Shown here piece by piece: positions 18,945 through 31,451 of a stretch of DNA of 64,000 nt (positions are counted from its first letter, which is position 1; the number at the start of each line of letters is the position of its first letter). Both the position numbers and the translations under genes were made by a program. Source of the DNA: Dendrophyllia cribrosa (lineage: Eukaryota; Cnidaria; Anthozoa; Scleractinia; Dendrophylliidae); the NCBI GenBank assembly GCA_024195265.1, contig JAJLRJ010000006.1, positions 4,512,407 through 4,576,406 on the forward strand, given 5' to 3'. Under the pieces are notes generated by a model. It searched no databases and was not told the origin of the DNA. It worked only from the letters and a program-made list of their open reading frames with translations.

Positions 18945-20735
18945 AATCTTTATTTCATCACGGTGTCACATTCACTATAAGTGGTCTTCCAGTGAGCCGT
19001 AAAAAATTAAGAAGACTTTTACAAAAATTACATAAATATTTAAAACTATAATAATTGGTGATCCTAAAATACAGCAATGGAAGCAGTACAACGAACTTAA
19101 TTAACAACATTACTTAATATTATATTACACGAGCCCCTAAAATTTGCATAGTAAAAAGTTATATAATTTAACTACAAGTTATATAAATTACTTAAATTTT
19201 ACTTAGTTTCACTTAGAGTATTTTCAAGGAATGATTTAAAAAGAGTAAGGCTTCCGTATTCTCTTGCCTCTAAAGAGATTTTATTCCAGAGGATCGATCC
19301 TCGGTAGTGAAGGCTATGTTTACCTGTCTCTAACTTAGGTTTAGGAATATACAAGTTACTTGATGAGTTTCGTAAGTTATGAGAGTGGACGTCGGAAATA
19401 CTCTGAAAGATATTTCGTAAACACGGCGGGGAGATATCATTAGTTGTTTTATACATCAGAATAGCGAGTTTTCTCATCCTCCTATCTACCAGTACTTCCC
19501 AACCCAGATCATCCAATAGATCCTTAGATCTTATGTCATAATTTGAGAGAGTCACAATTCTAGCAGCCCTATTCTGAAGTTGCTGGAGTTTTTCGGTTAA
19601 TCCTATCCCTATATAACCCCATACACAACTAGAATAATCAAAATAGGGCAAGACAAGTGCATCATGATTTGCCTAGTTTCAAATGGAATAGTTGGGCTTA
19701 AACGCTTTAAAACCGATAAGCCTGCTGATACCTTCTTTGAAATTTCTTCAATATGTGCTTTCCATGTAAGATTTTCATCAACTGAGACTCCAAGGGACTT
19801 ATAAACGGTCACCCTTTCAATGGGTGTGTTATCAACCTTAACTACAAAATTATTAGAAACCAAATCAAGTTTGGGGCGACTCCCAATCAACATGTATTTC
19901 GTTTTTTTTTTTTGACGTTTAAAGTCAATTTATTCACCTTTAGTTATGTCTGAATTTTGTCTAAATCAGAATTCATTTTAACTTGCAAAGTGTCAGTATC
20001 TTCGGCTGCGGATGTTAAAGTGGTATCGTCCGCGTACATTCTTGGCTTTGAAAGCACACCACATGAGGGAAGATCATTTATGTATAAAATAAATAACAAA
20101 GGGCCAAGAATTGATCCTTGAGGGATTCCACACGTTAATATACAAAAATCAGAGAGTTCTCCGCCTACTAGAGTTTTCTGTTTTCGACCAGTAAGATATG
20201 ACTGAAACCAGGCCAACGTTTGAGATCTAACTCCATAAAACGCAAGTTTCCGGAGAAGAATAGAATGGTCCATGGTGTCGAAAGCTTTTTTTAGATCTAA
20301 AAATATCACACCATTCACGAGAGATTTATCTATATTCTTAATCCACTCATTTGTTTCCTCCACTGAATAAGGTGGTTTCTGTTGAAAACCCTGGCGGTCT
20401 GAATCCTGATTGCAACTCCGTTAAAAGATTATTTTCATTTAGATAGCCATAAAACTGATTGAATATAACTCTTTCAATCAGTTTACTAACAACAGGTAAA
20501 ACTGAAATTGGCCTGTAATTATTAGGATCAGCCTTGTCACCATCTTTAAAAACTGGGGAGACTCTAGCATGTTTCCATTCATCCGGTACAATTCCAGTAA
20601 CAATTAAAAGATTGATTATGAAAGTCAAAGAATAAGTGATTATAGGTGCAGCTTCTTTCAAGAGGCGCATCGATATTCGATGTTTGATGTTATTGTTATC
20701 GTTTTTCGGCCTAAAGTGACCGTGCCAATACAATA
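18898..20735 (-). mobile_element. 5'-truncated, frameshifted LINE (CR1/L2-like) with TAG-type tail
   Basis: Minus-strand pieces of a non-LTR reverse transcriptase in several frames: VSPVFKDGDKADPNNYRPIS, VIFLDLKKAFDTMDHSIL, GIPQGSILGPLLFILYINDL and MYADDTTL, then the C-terminal region with ILWNKIS. Frames change near 20360, 19910 and 19630, so it is dead. The catalytic YADD is still readable. The 5' part, including any endonuclease, is missing. The 3' end is a (CTA)n run on the plus strand at about 18898-18942, as expected for tails of this LINE group. Confidence 0.9.
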
Positions 20736-20789
20736 AATGCTGATGTTTTGTTCGAGCAACTGACCAATAGAAGCGGTGCTATGAAGGCG

Positions 20790-21180
20790 GGGTTTTACCT
20801 GAATGCCATTTTCCCGCCTCTTAACATGGCTTTAATGAGAATATCTCGTTCACGTTTCAAGCGATCCAAAAACCCTTCATTCATATCATGAATCTATGTT
20901 ATGGGATGTTTTGTAAATTTTTGGTATTTTGGGGAGGAAACAGTTTTTCTCAAAGGATTTGTAAAATTTAAAGAAATAAGAAATATTGAAGATTTAGTGA
21001 AGTTTTAAAATAAGAATTTGTAGTTAATAATTAATAGACGGACACCAAGTTAGTCCACTAGCAACCCGGGGTACTCTTGCGTGGGTATCAACTGTCTGCT
21101 GGTGTTCCAAAAATCATTTTCTTTCTCCTATCCCTTCTTAAAACCTCTTAAAATTTCATTAAAATTCAGGTAAAATCCCC
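20790..21180 (+). repeat. Dispersed ~400-bp repeat, copy 1
   Basis: GGACACCAAGTTAGTCCACT, CTCGTTCACGTTTCAAGC and TTGAAGATTTAGTGAAGTTT occur in the same order at 38695-39108, with scattered changes and small indels. Non-coding; no terminal repeats seen. Confidence 0.88.
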
Positions 21181-21237
21181 CCCCTTAAGTTATTCATTCT
21201 TAGCGTGTGATCAATAAACAAAAGATGTGCACGGTCA

Positions 21238-21662
21238 AAGTACGGTTCAACCCGGGGGGGGGGGGGGGGGGGGGGGGGGTACTCCCTATAATGGGCTATA
21301 CGGGGATGCTCCGTCCGAAAGGGGTGCCTTTTTGAGCCTGGAGGTATATGAAAGGGTAGGGATTTCACGAGTTGAAGTATATGAAAGGGTAGGGATTTCA
21401 CGAAGTATAGGAAAGAGTAGGGAAAACTGCCATTTAAGTATTATAAAAAGGGCCTTTCAAAATATATCAAACAGACACACGTAAAAGGCTATTTGAAAGG
21501 GGTACCATTTTTAATGAAAGGTATATGAAAGGGGTACCTTTTCTGTCAAAAACGGTATATGAAAGGGTAAGGGTTTGGGCCTCGGGGCGGAGCATCCCCG
21601 TGTAAAACTTTGTTGAGTACCCACCCCCCCCCCCCCCCCCCCCCCCCCCCAGGGTTCAACAT
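21238..21662. mobile_element. TIR element with G/C homopolymer ends
   Basis: Left: GGTTCAACC, a G run, then GTACTCC...CGGGGATGCTCCG. Right: CGGAGCATCCCCG...GAGTACC, a C run and GGTTCAAC. The interior repeats TATATGAAAGGG five or more times. Homopolymer lengths are doubtful. No real ORF. Confidence 0.85.
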
Positions 21663-22080
21663 CAATTGTAGCTCCTTTGTTATCGCCAATGAAGTCAGCA
21701 AGGTTTCATAACCAGTCCCTAGATTAACTATGGTGACAGGCGGTCAAGAAATCAAAGTTGTTTTTTTTTCTGGTCGAATTTTGAATTTTGAGGTTTTGAG
21801 CCGTTATTTTGTTTGTTTGTTTTTAGTTCATATTTCTTCGTATTTATCACTTTTAGCTATATTTTTCCTTCCTATTTTGAGATAATAAAGCAAGCTTAAA
21901 ACAAGCTCCTGGCCATAATCAGATAAAAACACAATATTTCAGCCGGGACAGTGAACATTTCACAAAGGGCGTGTGCTCCCAATTTTTTTTAATTAATTTG
22001 TTTTGTTTTTGTCACGCTTGTGATGCAACAGGTTTGTCGACATACCATATACAGCATTTTTGTCTATTTAGCTACATTAT
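21663..22080. other. No feature recognised
   Basis: AT-rich spacer with T runs; no ORF or repeat could be supported. Confidence 0.5.
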
Positions 22081-22182
22081 CACACAATTGTCACGCTCAT
22101 GATGACAAGTTTGTCACACAACTGTCACGCTCATGATGACAAGTTTGTCACACAATTGTCACGCTCATAATGACAAGTTTGT
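22081..22182. repeat. 34-bp tandem repeat, three copies
   Basis: CACACAATTGTCACGCTCAT starts at 22081, 22115 and 22149; the units differ by single bases. Confidence 0.93.
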
Positions 22183-22441
22183 ATATTCCTATGAACCCCT
22201 TATGTATATCTCTAATCACTGATGATGTCATCCGCTAAAAATAGTAGAGAAAAGGATTCACCTGTGCTATCTTCCACCCTAATTCGAAACTGGAAGCTTT
22301 TTAGGACAATAATTTCATATTCATGCGCACGTCATTTCAAGGATTAATGTTTCATTTTTGAATCCAGCGTCGCCCGAGATTGTTCCTACTGCGTCGGTAT
22401 CAACTCAGCAAAAATATCAATTATTTTGACACGTTTGGTTG

Positions 22442-23826
22442 ATGGCCGTTTATTGGTTTATCGTTTGGTCCCATCTGTGTCTTTTGTTCTTTATTTTCGG
22501 CACCAGGGCAGGTTAGTAAAATAACTTTATGATACTTTATTACACTAGCAGAGCAATGATTAGTATTCAGATAATTTTGTTTTCTTCCAAAACGTTTTAG
22601 GTGCCCTCTGTACCGCTTTCTTGTAAAAACTGCCTGTACGAAGCTGATACTTCTAGAGAGTTTTCGCTCCCCAGTGGGTTTTTGTCGTTTAAACGTATGT
22701 CGGGGGCATAGCTAGAAGACGATCCTAAAATGCATGTGACTTCTTTCTTCTAGTCTTGAAAACTATCATTTATGACGGGTTGTGTTATTTTCTTATGAAA
22801 TTTAGCTTAAGAATGATTTAAACATTAAGGGCCGGTTATTTAAACGAAGTCTAACTTAGACCGCGGTTTAAGAAAATTGGTGGACCTCCATATCTGTTTA
22901 TAAGTTGGTTATTTTAAGTAAATAACTATTTTTTCTAGTCTGTGCTATATGCCTTCTTGACATTGTTTACAGTAAATAGCGTTTAAATATTAGGGTTGGC
23001 CAGATTGAAATTGGGTTAGACCGCGGTTTTGCTACGTACCGTCTAAACTTCGTTTAAATAACCGGCCTAAAGTGTTAAAGTGTGATCAAAACGTAGAACA
23101 TCAAACATGGTCGTTTCACTGACATAATCTACAGAAGGGAGGACGGAGTGAATGGGGAGGAGGGGTGAATAAGGAGGGTTGAATAAGGGGGGGTGAATAA
23201 CGGGGGTGAATAAGGGGGTTGAATAGGGGGGATCAATAAGGGGGGTGAATAAGGGGGGTGAATAAGGGGGAGTGAATAAGGAGGGTCAATAAGGGTGGTC
23301 AATAAGGGGGGTAAATAAGGGGGTGATTAAGGGGGGTGAACAAGGGGGGCGGGGTGGATTGAAGATATAAGAGACTGAAAAAATTCAAGGAAACTGAAAT
23401 GCTGGTTGATAAAAAATTAATATATAAGATGAAAATTAATATATGAGAAATATATATGTAAACTGCGGAAACGAATTAAACGATCGAATGATCTTCGCAG
23501 TGATGTACTTAAATAAAGAAATTGCCGTTTTCAGACTTAATGGCAATTTCTTTAATTGCGTACTTCACTTCGAGGATCATTTCGTCATTTGGTTTCATTA
23601 CACACTCTATTTCCATCATTTGGTTTCGCCCTTCACCCAACATTTATTTTATTTTTAAATGGCTTTAGTGCTTCGTTTTCAGGCACCGAGGTAAAGCGTG
23701 GACAAACAGGGGCGTAAAGCATTATGGGAAAGATCCAAAACGCGCCACCTTCTTTAGTGATCCATCCCACAATTCCACGCGCACCCGCGCTCGAAGAACG
23801 AGCGACGCCCGAGGTCTAGGCAGTTT

Positions 23827-23859
<33 letters not shown>

Positions 23860-26800
23860 CGGCTCGCCATTGTAAACGCCCATACAGATCGGACGCGAAT
23901 ATTTTATCGTACATATGAAATGAAACAATGAGTAGAGATCTGTATCAAAAGTTAATTCTACTATTTAATATTCTATTGGGGTTTACAGAGGTGTACATGT
24001 GACTCAAATATCGCCTATTGATTTGTCATAACTGTTATGAATTATAAGTGGAAATAAAATATGGAAGCAGAGACCGATACAACGTAGGTAGAAGTTTAGA
24101 AGGCGTACTATATTTCGGCAAGTCATCCGTTGTTACGTAAACGTAAAACAAACCAATGCAAATTTTACCTCATTGTACCTGAAGAAGGCTGGTTAGGCCA
24201 GCCGAAATATGGTAAACCTTCTTAAATTCTACCTGGGCTTCCATATTATATTTTCACTTGTTAAACTGATTAAATCGCTAGTTTGATCCAACGTGCACCA
24301 GCAGATTGTCGTCCACGGTTACTTGCTTGAACTTCTTAATTTAAATGGACAGTTAAAATTACCGCTTTGACTGTCTTTGTTTTCATATTTTCAGGATGTC
24401 TAGGGTGTCCACGAACTGTCCATGTTTCTTTATTCGGACACGACAATAACAATTGTGGCGCCAGAGAAAAACCATGTCGCACCATAGCTGTGGCAGTTTT
24501 GCGCGTGGTCAGGGGCGGGCGTGTTATTCTCAACGGCAGTGGAACGGAAAAACAACCGTACGATTGCAAGGAGTCAACCACGCAGGCGCATCATCCGCGA
24601 ATCCGGGTGACTAAAGACGTCACCATTACAAGCTTAATTCCAACAGAAGCTCGCGTGACTTGTCAAAACGGTTTTCATTTTAAAAAGGGGTTGCGTATAA
24701 CATTAAATGGCATAACGTTCCTGAAGACGCCTTTAACATTTAAAGACTGCAGCCACGTGGAGGTTATCAACTGCAAGCATCGAGACACGCATGAGAAATC
24801 GGCCGTTATTATTAATGTAGTAAATAATTGGAAAGTGAATGTTACCATACGCAACTGTCTCTTTCAAAACAACTCTCTCTGCGTTAAAATCCAGTTTGAA
24901 CAAGGTTTTCCGAATAATGCTGATGTAGAATTTGCTTTGAACATTGAAGAAACTAAATTCTTGAAAAATGGGTTTTACACGACTTTGCCTGCCAGAGGCG
25001 CTGTTGTGTTTTCGAATAAAACGAACTTTTCCCGCAAGATTAATCTACATATAACTGTCGAGAAGGTCCTTTGCATTGGAGGCGGAGGCCATTTCCTGGA
25101 CATTGATTTACCCACAGCTGTTACCAAGGAAACGTACAAGAACGTTGAACTAGAAGGAAATCATTTTAAATCTTCTCGTAGCCTTTACTATTCCAAAGTG
25201 AGGACTATCAAAGTAGCATTTTACCAGTTGAAGTGCAAGAATAACTCTGAAATAAGATGTGTGACAGTACAGAGTTTTGCTAGAGAAAAAGGAACGGTTG
25301 ATTTGAGTATTCACAACTCGCATTTCCAAGACAACAGCCCCAGAACTAACAGGACGAGGAATTTAGGAATGCCACAAGTGGCGATATTTCGGGTGACGGG
25401 AATTGAAGCACAATGTGGAGCCATCAACATTTCCAACACTTCTTTTGTTAGAAATTACGAATTTGCTGCAATCAGCCTAACTCCTAATTTCAAACTGCGA
25501 CTTGACAGTGTAACGGTGTCATCTTCGGGGCTTGCTGTTCGGATAGTGTCTTTTCACAAAAAGTCCATGAACGAAAGCAATTTTCATTTAGACGTGGAAA
25601 TCAACAAATGCATATTTCGAAATAATCATGTAGACTTACATGGATTACTCAACAGCACCGTTCACGTTCACTTCCGAATAATCCACACGCTTTTCGACGG
25701 CAAACTCATACAGAAGAAAGAGAATTCAACCGCTAGCATAAGCGTTATTATTCCTCCTTTATATGATAAAACAATATTTTCAGCTGCAAACATTGACATA
25801 GCGAATGTAACCTTTCAAGGTCGACCAGATAATTCGTTTGCGTTCTTTGCCAGGGGAAACAAGACGGTTAGAATACGCGGCTGCAAATTCCAGGACAGTT
25901 TTAGTCTACAGACGGATGAGTGGATATTAAGGAGATTTAAAAGCATGCCTAGTTATGTAACAGGACAGGGCGCGTTTCTATTTCTTTTCGACTCTGATGA
26001 GCTGATAGATAAAGGATGCGTCCATTCTGGAGTCAGAAACAATACTCATCCCACATGGCGGTACACAAGCCGTGTTTTGTTTGAAGACACTTTGTTTCAA
26101 AACAACCTCGGATATATGGCGGGTGCGATTCAAATCATCAATGGTTATGTGAAATTCCTGAGATGCAATTTCACAGATAACTTTGCCTTACGGCACACAG
26201 GGCATATCTACGTAGGATACGGAAGTGCGAAGGTTGAACTCAAGAGCTGTATTTTTAAACAAACAAGAAGAAAAGGAACCTACAAAGGCACCACTTTTGC
26301 AGTTAGCAGATTTCTGCATTCGGAAAGCGGAGGCGCAGTCGAGATCAAGAACACATCTTTTGCGACCTGTATTGCTCAAAGGCTAGTACATCAACCTATT
26401 CTGAGTATACTTTCAGGTGGATATTTCGATATCGACTTCAATTCTACTATTCAGTGCGCAACGGGAAGCTCACTTCAATTTGATAATTTCACCCACTTTA
26501 TTTACGACGGTGGGCAAGAAAACACATTTTGCCGTATAAACATTACGACTGAAATATTCACTTGCAGGATGTGCCCTCCTAAAATGTACAGTCTCCAGGG
26601 TGGATCTTCTAAAGGGTTAACGGTCCGTAAAGGCTTTAAATGTCTGAAATGTCCATTTGGTGCCCACTGCAATGAAGCCAGCAACATTGTGGCCAAACCC
26701 GATTTTTGGGGATACAAAGTTACTAACTCGAGCAATTTCTCGTCACTGTTATTTTTACAATGTCCCGAGGAATACTGTCGTACGCCAACAACCAATTCCC

Positions 26801-28341
26801 AACAAGAACAACAGGTCTACAACAGCTGCTATGGTAACAGGTCAGGTGTTCTTTGCGGGCGGTGTGCTCCTGGGTTTAGCGAAACACTATTCTCGTCGAA
26901 ATGTCGAAAATCGGAAGAATGTCGATGGAATTATCTGCTGTGGATATTAATGGCGCTTTATACTGCTGGCTTGAATGTGTATTTGTTGAAGAAACCTCCT
27001 CTCATGCGCTTTTTGAAGGAACAAATTTTGTGGTTTAAAAGAGATCGCCTGCGTGGAATACACGAAGGCCTTGGTCACGGGACCAAGGAGCAAGAAAATG
27101 GGTACCTCAAAATTACATTTTACTTCTATCAAGTGGTTGACTTGCTTAGCACCACTCCTATGGAGAATATGATGACACAAGTTCCATACATTTCCACGAT
27201 AGCCGCTGCTTTTAACTTTCAAGTCCACATCGTCGACGAAGGAATTGGCTGCCCATTCGCTGGACTGACAGCGGTCACGAAGGAAGTTTTTCTCTCTGGT
27301 CTGGTATTTGCTGCAATAGCTCACGTTTTCATAATCTACTGTCTTCACTTAGCAGTTAATCTGACACTGAAGAGAGGAAAACCATTTTTGGTACATTACG
27401 TGGCTGTTGCCATGGAAATCTTGTTGTTAGGTTACGAACGTCTTGCGGAAACGTCTCTAAGGTTGATGCACTGTGTATCGATCGGATCCGAATGGCATCT
27501 TTACTTCGATGGAAACATTGTTTGCTGGCAGTGGTGGCAATACGGTCTCCTGGCTTTTAACGCCATTTTTGTTGTCCCATTCGTCGGGGTTCTTTATTTG
27601 GGTTCTGGAAAGCTGTATAACAAGACCATATCCTGGAAAGAGTTTGTTTTCGCTTGTGTTGTTCCTCTGCCGTTTCTTGTTTACTGGCTTGTGAAAAGTT
27701 TATGCGCCAGAAAGAGTCGAAACCCAGCCATCCGCGAAGTATTATCCAGTGAATACACCAGCCTTTCATCGCTCCACGCCGGTGCAAGCGTTTCGAGCGA
27801 TAGCGATGCATGTATCAAAGAAATTTCCCATATTTTGCATGGTCCCTTCCGTCCGCCCAGTGCGCATGATCAAGGAACGCTCTACTGGGAAAGTGTTCTG
27901 ATTGGTCGAAGGCTTGTGCTTCTCACATTCCGCGCGTTCATCCCGAATACCATGATTTGTTTCCTGTGCATGTCAGTTGCATGTGTTCTCATGGTAGTTC
28001 ATCATTTAATCAAGAAGCCATTCCGTGACCGTGCAGCAGACAGACTGGAAACGTTGTCTTTGATAACTCTGTCCTGTATAGCGATCATAAATGTGACAGC
28101 GGCGACTCTCGCGTCCTCTGCCGTCCACCCAGAAGGACCTAACAAACACATCATTGTTGTTCTGCAGTGGATTCAGGTGGCCGCTCTCTGTTTTCCCCCT
28201 GCAGTGTTTGCTTTGTTGATCCTATTTGCACTCTTGTCTCAACTCGTACGCTTTGCCATGTTCCTTAACCGGAAAATTTGCAGTCGTTTTCACCCGCAAA
28301 GACAGTTCTACGAGGATTTAGATGACACTGAGAGTGCCTGA
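22442..28341 (+). CDS. Receptor-like gene A: beta-helix ectodomain, Cys-rich stalk, ~8 membrane spans
   Basis: Two exons: 22442-22511 (signal peptide, donor GCAG|GTTAGT) and 24395-28341 (acceptor ATTTTCAG), joined in phase 1 through a Gly codon; about 1338 residues, stop TGA at 28339. Residues 1-22 are a hydrophobic secretion signal. Residues about 30-740 show the periodic Asn-rich, beta-strand pattern of a right-handed beta-helix (pectin-lyase-like), opening with SLFGHDNNNCGAREKPCRTI and carrying many N-glycosylation sites. Residues about 740-865 are Cys-rich (CRMCPPKMYSLQGG, KCPFGAHC, VLCGRCAPGFSE), a TNFR/GCC2-GCC3-like pattern. Then come about eight hydrophobic spans from residue 866 to 1312, with GTLYWESVLIGRRLVLL and HHLIKKPFRDRAADRLETLS between spans. 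Probably a surface protein; ligand and signalling unknown. I do not recognise a named gene. Paralogue: gene B at 34356-38299, convergent. Confidence 0.85.
22828..23070. mobile_element. MITE in gene A intron
   Basis: Left AAGGGCCGGTTATTTAAACG and right CGTTTAAATAACCGGCCT, with GACCGCGGTTT present in both arms. Confidence 0.88.
23154..23350 (+). repeat. G-rich minisatellite, GGGGGTGAATAAG units
   Basis: About thirteen to fourteen imperfect 13-16-bp units (GGGGTGAATAAG, GGGTTGAATAAG, GGGGTCAATAAG). Every unit brings a run of three to seven G, so many overlapping G-quadruplex motifs exist on the coding strand of gene A's intron. Confidence 0.92.
23465..23600. repeat. Imperfect hairpin with precursor-like stem
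   Basis: AAAGAAATTGCC (23514-23525) pairs perfectly with GGCAATTTCTTT (23541-23552) across a 15-nt loop. Pairing extends outward with mismatches through GTAC, GTGA and ATGATC to arms of about 50 nt. It could be a foldback repeat or a small-RNA precursor. Confidence 0.6.
24054..24262. repeat. Inverted repeat just upstream of gene A exon 2
   Basis: AATATGGAAGC...ATATTTCGGC at the left mirrors GCCGAAATAT...GCTTCCATATT at the right, with internal pairing imperfect. Probably a MITE. Confidence 0.65.
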
Positions 28342-28528
28342 CTGACCAGTTAGACAATAAGCTATTTAAAGCACGAAAGTAACGCGTGCTAAGGCAAGGT
28401 CGCTAAAAAAAAGTGAATTTATATTTGCACTAAATATCTCGATTGATTCTTTATTCCAGCCTTTAAAACCTGCAGAAAGACATTTCCTTTTGTAACCATA
28501 ACAGGTAAAAAAAGGTAATTAAAAGTCA
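28342..28528 (+). other. 3' flank of gene A
   Basis: Presumed 3' UTR and downstream sequence. No canonical AATAAA was seen close to the stop, so the transcript end cannot be placed. Confidence 0.4.
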
Positions 28529-28665
28529 CACACGAGCCACTGATGGCCCACACGGCCGGAGCTTAACCCGGTTTCTGAAGCGTGAAGCAACTAGGAATAT
28601 TGCCACTCCCCCTGGATGGGATGCTAGTCCATCGCAGAGCGATGGGGGGGGGGGGGGGGGGGTTC
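28529..28665 (-). repeat. Truncated SINE-like copy with G run
   Basis: GGCCCACACGGCCGGAGCTT and ATGCTAGTCCATCGCAGAG match the element at 7827-8320. A G homopolymer (28646-28662) ends the match. Confidence 0.7.
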
Positions 28666-28689
28666 AAACGAGTTTAGAAATACCAAAGC

Positions 28690-28925
28690 CAAACGTAATT
28701 GGGCTGGCCAATCAGAACTGACGCAGTCAAATCAATGAACCAATCAGAACGCGAATTAAATACATGTACCCGCCAGAAGCGGGAAAACGCGTGCGATTGG
28801 TTTAGGTTTTTTTCTTGTTGGGTGACAAAGTGGCGCAGCAAAGTGGCGCGATTTTTTAACCAATCACAAAGCGTTGTTATGCAAAACCCAAACAAAAATA
28901 GAAAACTGCTCCATCGCAACGTACT
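28690..28925. repeat. Dispersed repeat with ATTGGTT/AACCAAT words
   Basis: GATTTTTTAACCAATCACAAAGCG shares words, inverted, with 10250-10320 and 60440-60500. Several ATTGG/CCAAT boxes occur in both orientations. Confidence 0.55.
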
Positions 28926-29104
28926 GTAAATGCTTTTCAATCTATTACCATTAATTGAGAAGTGAACACATCCCTTCACCGGTAAAAACGTACTTTCTCG
29001 CGTCAATATTTGCTTTTATAGACTTTATAGGCAGCTTACTCAGGAATGGATTTTCGATTTGCCCCAGAAAAGGTAACAGAAGAATGTTAAAAAAACACGT
29101 ACGA

Positions 29105-29850
29105 TGGATCATCATCATCATCATCATCTTTATTTAAAAACACGGTAAATACATCAGGCATTAACAATTTAATATAAAACTACAACTTGATATGAAACTA
29201 TGTATATAAATTAATCTTCTATAATTTAAAAAAAAATAGCTAACTATTAAAGAAAAATAAACTAAAATAAAGCCTGTTTTACATGAATGCCGTGTCGGAA
29301 TTAATTAAGAATCGTCGGAAATTAGTCAGAGATGTTGCTTGCCTAGCAGCTGAGGGTAGACTGTTCCAGAGGACTGCACCGCTATAGGCAAAACTATTTT
29401 TGTAATAGTTAGTACGTGGCAATGGTATTGCAAGCTTATTATCAGAATCACGCAAATTGTAAGAAGTAATCACATCACTCCGCTGAACAAATTTAGAGGA
29501 CAAATAATTCGGAGCGAGGTCGTTTAAGGACTTCTTTAAGTAATTGGTTGGCGTCAGTATCATAACTAGAATGGGTAAGGACGCGAACAGCACGATTTTG
29601 AAGTCTCTGTAATTTGTGGGATAATGTTTTGGCACAGTTACCCCAAACAACACTACAATAGTCAAAGTGCGATTGAACTAACCCATAGTAGATATTATGC
29701 AGAGTTGCAGGAGGAACACAGTGACTTAATAGATCCAATACCAGAAGAGATTTTTTTAGATATAGCGTTGATATGATTACTCCATGTTAGATTTTCATCA
29801 ATTAATACACCAAGAGACATACGTGATAGAAAAAATGCTGCGGTTTAAAT
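29105..29850 (-). mobile_element. LINE 3' fragment with GAT tail
   Basis: The minus strand encodes reverse-transcriptase C-terminal words SHFDYCSVVWGNCAKTLS, LQRLQNRAVRVLTHSSYD and SGAVLWNSLPSAAR, with a frameshift near 29560. The 3' end is a (GAT)n run (plus strand 29107-29128) next to TTTATTTAAA. Same kind as the 18898 element but a different copy and tail. Confidence 0.85.
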
Positions 29851-31451
29851 AACTTTGTACGTTTTAAAGCAATTAATCTTTTCAATATTCAAAACGTTAT
29901 ATATTTTGACTGGGTCAACATTTTCGAAAAATGTTTTTAGTTTTGAGATGCCCGTGACAAGGACATTCAGAAGCCCTCATTAGGGGGTAGGGGAGAAGTT
30001 CCTCTTTGACGTAATCTTGATTGAGATCCTCCCTGGCAGAAATACCCTCCGCCAATAGAGAATGAAAAGGAAAAGGGACAGAGCGGAGAAGACAAAAAAA
30101 GACTGGCACAACCTATCTTTCTAAATTGTGGGCTTTTGAGATGGCCACCCTTCTCAGACACATCAACGAAGCAGAATCGTTTGAAAAATCCAGACATATG
30201 TACAAGTGGTTTAGGCTACTAGCAGTTCCTATCTGGATAGTCGAGCGGGCGAGCAAATCACGCGATCGACGATCGACCGAACGAGCGAAAGTAATACAAG
30301 CCGAGGGGGCGCTGGCTAAGAATCGGGAAGAGAAAGGAGGAACGTTTTTTCCTCCCGCCTCATCTCCTTGCCTCGTTCGCTCGCTCGCTAGCTCCAGTTT
30401 CTCTGAGCTTGATTCATGATTCGCTTGTCTGCTCGACTGACTGAAATGGGACAGCTAGCAGTCTACAAGCGGTTGCTCAAGTTGAAGAAGTGGTGGTTTG
30501 CGAGAGGTGGATTCACAAGGTGATGCGACTGTATTTTTGAAATTTCTCCAAGATTGCATGCGCGCAGCGCCTCCTATTTCCTTGCATTGCATGTTGGGTG
30601 CTTGCTTACGAGAGGCCGGTTCGACTGCATTTTGTGAACGTTCCTCTCCTAGATCTTTCTTCCCTAATGAAAACCAGTCGTTGTGTTCTGTCGGTGAATC
30701 TGAGCGTTTCAGAGAGTACTACCTGTTGTTTACTGTAGTACTGTATGCATTTCCTACTTCGTCATTCACATTAATATTTATAATGTAAAACAGAACAAAC
30801 ACGAAACAGAATTTCAAACAAATAAATTGTGCAACATTCAAATTGGAAAAACCCATCGAAATTTTTCTATTTCTGCCCTGCCTTGTGATTGTTATTTATG
30901 TTCTAGTGCGGCGTGATCTTTGCCATGTTACTTTTTCATTCAACAAGGAATAAACGTTAACATGCTTTGTTTGGTTGCTCGATAAAATTAATAAAATTTC
31001 AATAACAACCTAGACGTACTGTTGTCAATGTTCTAAAACATATTCCTTGCTCAAGCTCTCAATAAGCCAGTTGTTTAGGCAGCCTGGTATGTAAGTGTGC
31101 TGATAAACCGATACCAACACAGTTCGTTGACTTCTCGTCTCTTCATGATTAGTGTCTCTTACCGACTGTTTATGGTACCCATGCATATTGAACGTTGAGC
31201 AATCGGGACTTAATTGTGGCATATTATCCGGTACTCAACTTGCGGGAGAACACTGTTGCGCAACTTTGTTTCTTTGTTCAAGCGTTTCTTGAAAATCTCG
31301 TAGAAAAATCGTATAAAATATAAAAAAAAGAAGTTCTTCCCTAATTGAAATTGTAATTGAACAATAAAACAAGACAAATGAATGTCCAATAATTCCCACA
31401 AAGGAATATTGTTTTCGTTAAAAGGGCAAATTTATTGGCGTTTATGAATCT
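29851..31451. other. Spacer between paralogues, no gene recognised
   Basis: Contains a GC-richer patch at 30230-30420 with CGCTCGCTCGCT and CGATCGACGATCG words. Short open frames here lack homology-like features and splice support. Confidence 0.4.

Noticed and set aside
24336..27811. Minus-strand ORFs inside gene A, and plus-strand ORFs inside gene B
   Set aside because: Antisense shadows of a long coding exon. Their similarity between A and B reflects DNA identity, not a second gene.
30126..30419. 97-codon ORF between the paralogues
   Set aside because: Charged and not AT-biased, but it spans low-complexity CGATCGA and CGCTCG words and has no recognisable domain or splice sites.
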